From Gigaspora rosea (taxonomy: Eukaryota; Glomeromycota; Glomeromycetes; Diversisporales; Gigasporaceae), in the NCBI GenBank assembly GCA_003550325.1, contig QKWP01001141.1, positions 45,767 to 109,766 on the forward strand: a stretch of 64,000 nt of DNA, given 5' to 3'. Every line of letters begins with the position of its first letter. Within the stretch, counting starts at the first letter, position 1. The notes under the pieces were generated by a model. That model did no database searches. It was not told the origin of the DNA and worked only from the letters and a program-made list of their open reading frames with translations. Shown in pieces: positions 59,732-64,000 of the stretch. Both the position numbers and the translations under genes were made by a program.

Positions 59732-60859
59732 ATGACTAATATTAGTATAACTCCTGGTGAACTTGTTGTAACAGGTACTATTGTACAAGAACTTCACTAT
59801 GGTCCATACTTACGCGATTGGTGGATCTTTTCTAAAGACAGTCAAAATGTATCATATGCGATTCCATTACGTCTAGGACTTGAAATTATGATACAGCTTA
59901 ATAAAAGATCTTTTATTATTCGCGTGGTTCGTTATATACATAGTCACTTACAGCCTGGTTATATATGCGAAGGTGATGGGCAAAGTAGTGGTATTGTTAC
60001 GAGTTCTTCTATGGCAATTACATCTGTTTACCAAGCCGTTTTTGGCACTAAAGCAAAATTTGCAGGTCTTTCATATTTAGGTTTAGAACAACCCAAAACA
60101 TCTCAAAAATTATTAGAAGGTGTTGTTTTTTATCCATTTATTATTGAAATAGAAAATTTATCTATTTTTGTTGGTTCTCTTGGTAAAATTACACATCCCA
60201 ATCAAAAAACGATTGGTTACAATTATACATCTTCATTATTTTATAAGTACAAAGCAAAGCAATCGGTTTTTTTTCAAAGTATAAAAAATGATAGTTTATA
60301 CTCAATTGAAATTTATCAAAATAGTCAAATTATAGCAAAGTTTAATGAAAATTCGCCCAATGCTGTTTGGCATAAAACTGGTGTGCTAAAATCTATTTCG
60401 GGGGACACTTTATTTGGTGTAAACCACCCACTAACCTTACAAAAACTCGATCAAACAAAATTTTCCCATCAAAAATTAATGCCTGACAAATGTACATTAG
60501 CAGATTGGGACAACAAAATGATTATGGAACATTTCTTTGACTTACACTTAAAAAAAGCGGTTGGTAAATCCATTGAAGAATGGCATCGGGTATTTCAAAT
60601 TTGGAAGCAACAAAAAAGCAATGTAATTGAATTACATACCCACCTTAATAAAGTATACGGTTTGGATCATGAACTTCGGGAACGTGAAGCACGAGCATGG
60701 CGAGCGATTTTTTGTGCAGTAGGATGCACAAATATTACTCCATATAACAAACAAATCTCTAAGGTAAAAAAAAAAAAAAAAAAAAAAACACTATGTAATA
60801 CGTATATGTTATTGTCCACGAAGTGGGCAATAACCAAAAATCAATCCCAGATCAGATGA
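59732..60859 (+). CDS. FYRN/FYRC-domain-like protein
   Basis: Open for 375 codons. The reliable part is about 344 residues, ending QISK at 60763; the rest translates an A-tract and a fold-back element, and AAG|GTAAAA at 60761-60769 could be a splice donor. Residues about 150-190 (PNQKTIGYNYTSSLFYKYK) resemble FYRN and about 188-240 (SPNAVWHKTGVL then GDTLFGV) resemble FYRC. FYRN/FYRC domains occur in chromatin proteins. N-terminal residues 1-140 and C-terminal 250-344, with a basic, Trp-rich helix region and a final GCTNITPYNK, are unassigned. The start is the first ATG after AT-rich DNA. The domain call is from memory of the consensus. Confidence 0.65.
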   Translation: MTNISITPGELVVTGTIVQELHYGPYLRDWWIFSKDSQNVSYAIPLRLGLEIMIQLNKRSFIIRVVRYIHSHLQPGYICEGDGQSSGIVTSSSMAITSVYQAVFGTKAKFAGLSYLGLEQPKTSQKLLEGVVFYPFIIEIENLSIFVGSLGKITHPNQKTIGYNYTSSLFYKYKAKQSVFFQSIKNDSLYSIEIYQNSQIIAKFNENSPNAVWHKTGVLKSISGDTLFGVNHPLTLQKLDQTKFSHQKLMPDKCTLADWDNKMIMEHFFDLHLKKAVGKSIEEWHRVFQIWKQQKSNVIELHTHLNKVYGLDHELREREARAWRAIFCAVGCTNITPYNKQISKVKKKKKKKTLCNTYMLLSTKWAITKNQSQIR

Positions 60860-61330
60860 TCGAATAATGATAGAATGGCCACTTGCTGCGAAGCAGCCAG
60901 TGTGCCATTCCATCATTATTCGATCATCTAATCTGGGATTGATTTTTGGTTATGTCCATTTCGCGGATAATAACTGATTTATTCCCAGGTTCTTATTATA
61001 CTTCTATACTATTTCTTCAAAGTAAAGTTTCGTATTTCATAAAGTTTAGCTACAAATCACAAACCATCTTTCATTTTTTTCTCTTTCTTTTCTCTCTCTT
61101 TTCTTTTTCTTTTTTTTTTTTTTTTTTTTAGCCAGCAACTTTTACTTTTTGTTTGTAACTAATAGTTTAAAAACTTCGTATGTCATTAAAAAAATAAAAA
61201 AAAGATATATAATCAAAAAGAATTATGAAAATCCCGGATCAGCCCGAATCTGAAATCTGGGCAATAATCGAGAAGAAAAAGTATAGAAGTATAAATAAGA
61301 ACTGGGGAATAAATAAAAATTATCCATTAA
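60808..61330. mobile_element. Fold-back element at the 3' end of the FYRN/FYRC-like gene
   Basis: The inner palindrome 60808-60974 pairs AACCAAAAATCAATCCCAGA and GATCGAATAATGAT with their complements. An outer pair, TTTATTCCCAGGTTCTTATT (about 60979) with AATAAGAACTGGGGAATAAA (about 61297), extends it to about 61330. A T/C-rich tract at 61067-61131 lies between. It probably truncated or altered the gene's 3' end. Confidence 0.65.
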
Positions 61331-61828
61331 TCCGATTGTTATCATTATCTACCTTGATGGTAGTAGACCCGGGTTTGATATCTACGTTTGATTTGAGATA
61401 AAAAGGTAAAAGACCCGGGTCTATATAATTATATATGATGCTTCTCTTAATGATAGGCTTTCTTTCTTACAGACCTGGGTGTCTAAATTGGTTTAAGAGA
61501 CTCTGGCTGATTTTGCACAATAAAATACAATAAATTGCCCTAGCTATAATAAATAAAAACTTCAATATATAAACAATATTTCTTGATCGTATTTATATAA
61601 GCATCATTAGAAGAAAATCAGACCTCAGGCTTTTAGATTTATAATTTATTGGACTTATCTGATTTCGTATTACTACCGTAATCGAAATAAAATCCGAAAA
61701 ATTATAAATTTAAAATCCTGATTAAAATTTTCTTCTAACAATACTTACATAATTTCGCAGAACTATTTATATATTATATAAAATTCATATAAGTCAAAGT
61801 ATTAATAAGCTAACAAAAATAAATATAG
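61331..61828. other. Region upstream of the transposase-like gene
   Basis: Two AGACCCGGGT motifs (about 61366 and 61411) and AGACCTGGGTG at about 61472 recur. The motif AAAATCCTGATTAAAATTTT near 61713 and TCAGACCTCAGG at about 61619 hint at another inverted element. The first exon of the next gene should lie here but I cannot identify it. Confidence 0.35.
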
Positions 61829-63402
61829 AATGAATATTGGACAAACGCATCTGATCCTGATAAAGACCGCGATATACTCAAGACCCTATATGAAGACGGA
61901 ATTTTAAATATATCGCCACAAGCTTTAACTATCAAAGCATTTTGGGACTGCTTCCGGGATAGTTACAATGCAAATTTGAAGGGAACGAACGGTAAAGTGC
62001 GCATACTATCAATAATTGCAGAAAGGTTTACGTATCAGGAAATTATAGATAGGTTAAATGTATGTTTTATATGATCAATAAAATTATAAACTGTAATAGT
62101 ATTAAATAAATTATACATAACATAGATATCGCCTAATACTATCAATGCGGCACGGCAGTTTTCTCGTATCAATGGTCCTGGTTGTATTTCGTTAGAGAAA
62201 CCCGTGATTACTCATCAAAAAATGTCTGAGATTAAAGAAAGAGAGTTTGAATTATTTTTTAGTGATAAGGACAATGTAAATATGAGTTCTTACAAGGTCG
62301 ATGAAAAAACACAATTACCCATTCTTTATTTGAAAGATCAAAAAAGTGCACTTTGGGAAAAGTTCTCCGCTATATATCCTGATGGAATGAGACGCACTTC
62401 TTTTATGGGCCGTTTACAAAATAGCCGTTTTTGTTATCGAGAAGATTTAGGAGGATTGTGCCCAACATGCAACGATTATGGTTATCAACCATTCGAGAAT
62501 CTAGTTGAAATAATTAATAAAAACTTTCCTAATAAAATATTACGGGTTAGTTAAATATAAAAAATTTTATGTTATTATGTTATTACCTTATTAATATATA
62601 CATTTTGTAGGACCATTATATTAATGAAATCGAAACATTGCGCCGTCACCTAAAACGGAGTTACGAGAATGAATTGGTTGTAAGTGAGAATGGTACAACT
62701 AATCATGTAGATTGCATCAACCATTGTTTGTTATTTGCTTTTGGCGAATGTAAATATCAGCATTTTTCTCGGTGTCAAGAGTGTGATAAATTGTTCGACT
62801 TATTTGAAAACCTTATAAATAAACTCGATACTACCTATTATACTAAACTTTCGGAATGCCAAAACCAGTTGACATGTTATTTAGCACACCAGACTCGTAA
62901 AAAATATCTAAATGCTCAATTTAATTCCACATTACAAGAGTTAGAGTTAGAGGATTTCGGGGCCGTTATTGTAGTTGATTATAAAATGCGGATTTTACCT
63001 GCAACAGCTCGGGAAACAAAAAGCCAATTTTTTGGAAAGCGAGGATGGACGTTGCATACGACTTTGGTATTTCAAAAAGATAAAAATGATAATGAAAATT
63101 TAGATATTCAAGCCTATGATCATTGGAGTTCTGATACCAAGCAAGATGCTTGGTTCACGGCATCATGTTTTGAGGCAGTATTCATGACAATAAATCCCAA
63201 ACCACATTGGATTAAAATAATTTCGGACAATGGAGGGCACTATCATAACTCGGAATTAATGACGATTATTAGTCATTGGTATAATTGGTATAATGTGGAA
63301 GTGCGTGGATGGATTTTTCTTGAGCCAGGAGAAGCCAAAACTACTGTCGACTCTCACCACGCAACAGCAAGTAGATTCCGAATTATATGGAGTTTTTGCT
63401 AG
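61829..63402 (+). pseudogene. DDE-transposase-like gene, 5' exon missing, 3' end disrupted
   Basis: Three exons join in frame: 61829-62059, 62126-62545 and 62611-63402, with AG acceptors and GTATGT or GTTAGT donors. The product of about 480 residues has CPTCNDYGY (possible zinc-binding), then CINHCLLFAF and CQECDKLF. An RNase H-like core follows: VVDYKMRILPA (Asp at 62977-62979), KIISDNGGHYHNSEL (Asp at 63226-63228, 83 residues on) and FLEPGEAKTTVDSHHA (Glu at 63322-63324, 32 residues on). This DDE spacing fits a cut-and-paste transposase or a domesticated relative; I cannot name the superfamily. No start codon is found in the first exon seen. After DSHHA the frame loses its character and ends at the TAG that is the insertion site of the MITE at 63402. 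Confidence 0.6.
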
Positions 63403-63928
63403 TGATATAAATCGACAAAAATTTTTCAATCGATTAGTTGATAGATCATTTTACCAACTAATTGATTAATCGGTTTTATTCAACTAATCGATTAGTTTGC
63501 CAATCGATTAATCGATTAGTTAACTAATCGATTGGTTGAATAAATAATAAGCGAAACTTTGTAAACTACACATAAGACAGCAACTGAAATAGCCGGGTTG
63601 ATATTCTTATGTGATCGGTTGATTAATCTGACTAATCGATTAATCGATTGGCCAACTAATCGATTAATCAACTAGTCGATTGGTTGATTAATCAACCGAT
63701 CACATAAGAATATCAACCCGGCTATTTCAGTTGCTATCTTATGTGTATTTTACCAAGTTTCGCTTATTATTTATTCAACCAATCAATTAGTTAACTAATC
63801 GATTAATCGATTAGTTGATTGATCAATTGGCAAACTAATCGATTAGTTGAATAAAACCGATTAATCAATTAGTTGGTAAAATGATCTATCAACTAATCGA
63901 TTGAAAAATTTTTGTCGATTTATATCAC
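63402..63928. mobile_element. Fold-back element of the GTGATACAAATCGA family, copy 3
   Basis: Ends GTGATATAAATCGAC and the complement. It is a palindrome of two 260-bp arms, each like half of copies 1 and 2, including AATAATAAGCGAAACTT and CATAAGACAGCAACTGAAAT. The left flank is TA and the right flank AA. It sits exactly at the stop codon of the DDE-transposase-like gene. Confidence 0.8.
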
Positions 63929-64000
63929 AACCCATAAGGTCATTTTCAAGGCAAAGACCCCATATTTGATTTTTTTTTTTTTACCTTCTACTAATAAAGT
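63929..64000. other. Window end, no feature seen
   Basis: Seventy-two bases with a T-tract. They could be the continuation of the interrupted transposase-like gene, but no frame supports this. Confidence 0.3.

Overview
The window looks like a repeat-rich, AT-rich fungal nuclear contig. Introns are short and begin GTATGT or GTAAGT. One tandem gene family, a LINE and very many small inverted-repeat DNA transposons fill most of it. The style (lineage-expanded families, FYRN/FYRC-like protein, heavy MITE load) resembles arbuscular mycorrhizal fungi such as Rhizophagus. That placement is inference; the sequence alone does not prove it.

Layout. 0-10 kb is a graveyard of nested fold-back and TIR elements with the tail of one gene, an old inverted duplication carrying gene fragments, and a possible tRNA-like Pol III promoter. 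10.4-35.1 kb holds four ABCG half-transporter paralogues: A (10415-13930, minus), B (16138-20452, minus) and C (23735-27320, minus) form a tandem array, and D (31375-35089, plus) lies head to head with C across a 4-kb spacer. I reconstructed all exons from splice sites. C and D each assemble into an open frame of 671 codons from 11 exons. A and B have the same architecture but are broken. All four contain an 11-nt microexon. Paralogue comparison shows empty sites for several elements, so the order of insertions can be read directly.

36.0-43.8 kb is a nearly complete LINE (APE endonuclease, reverse transcriptase, degenerate RNase H, C-terminal zinc knuckle) with a 16-bp target-site duplication but many stops. 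45.2-47.2 kb is a near-perfect 2-kb palindrome. 47-59 kb is very AT-rich with palindromes, TIR elements and one decayed gene fragment. 59.7-60.9 kb carries an open frame for a FYRN/FYRC-like protein. 61.8-63.4 kb carries a three-exon DDE-transposase-like gene whose 3' end abuts a fold-back element.

The ABCG genes would act as dimeric membrane exporters; nothing here identifies their substrate. The rest of the window is mostly mobile DNA, and no viral or LTR element was recognised. Three single Ns at 1689, 45168 and 58111 sit at sequence duplications or at a palindrome edge and look like assembly joins.
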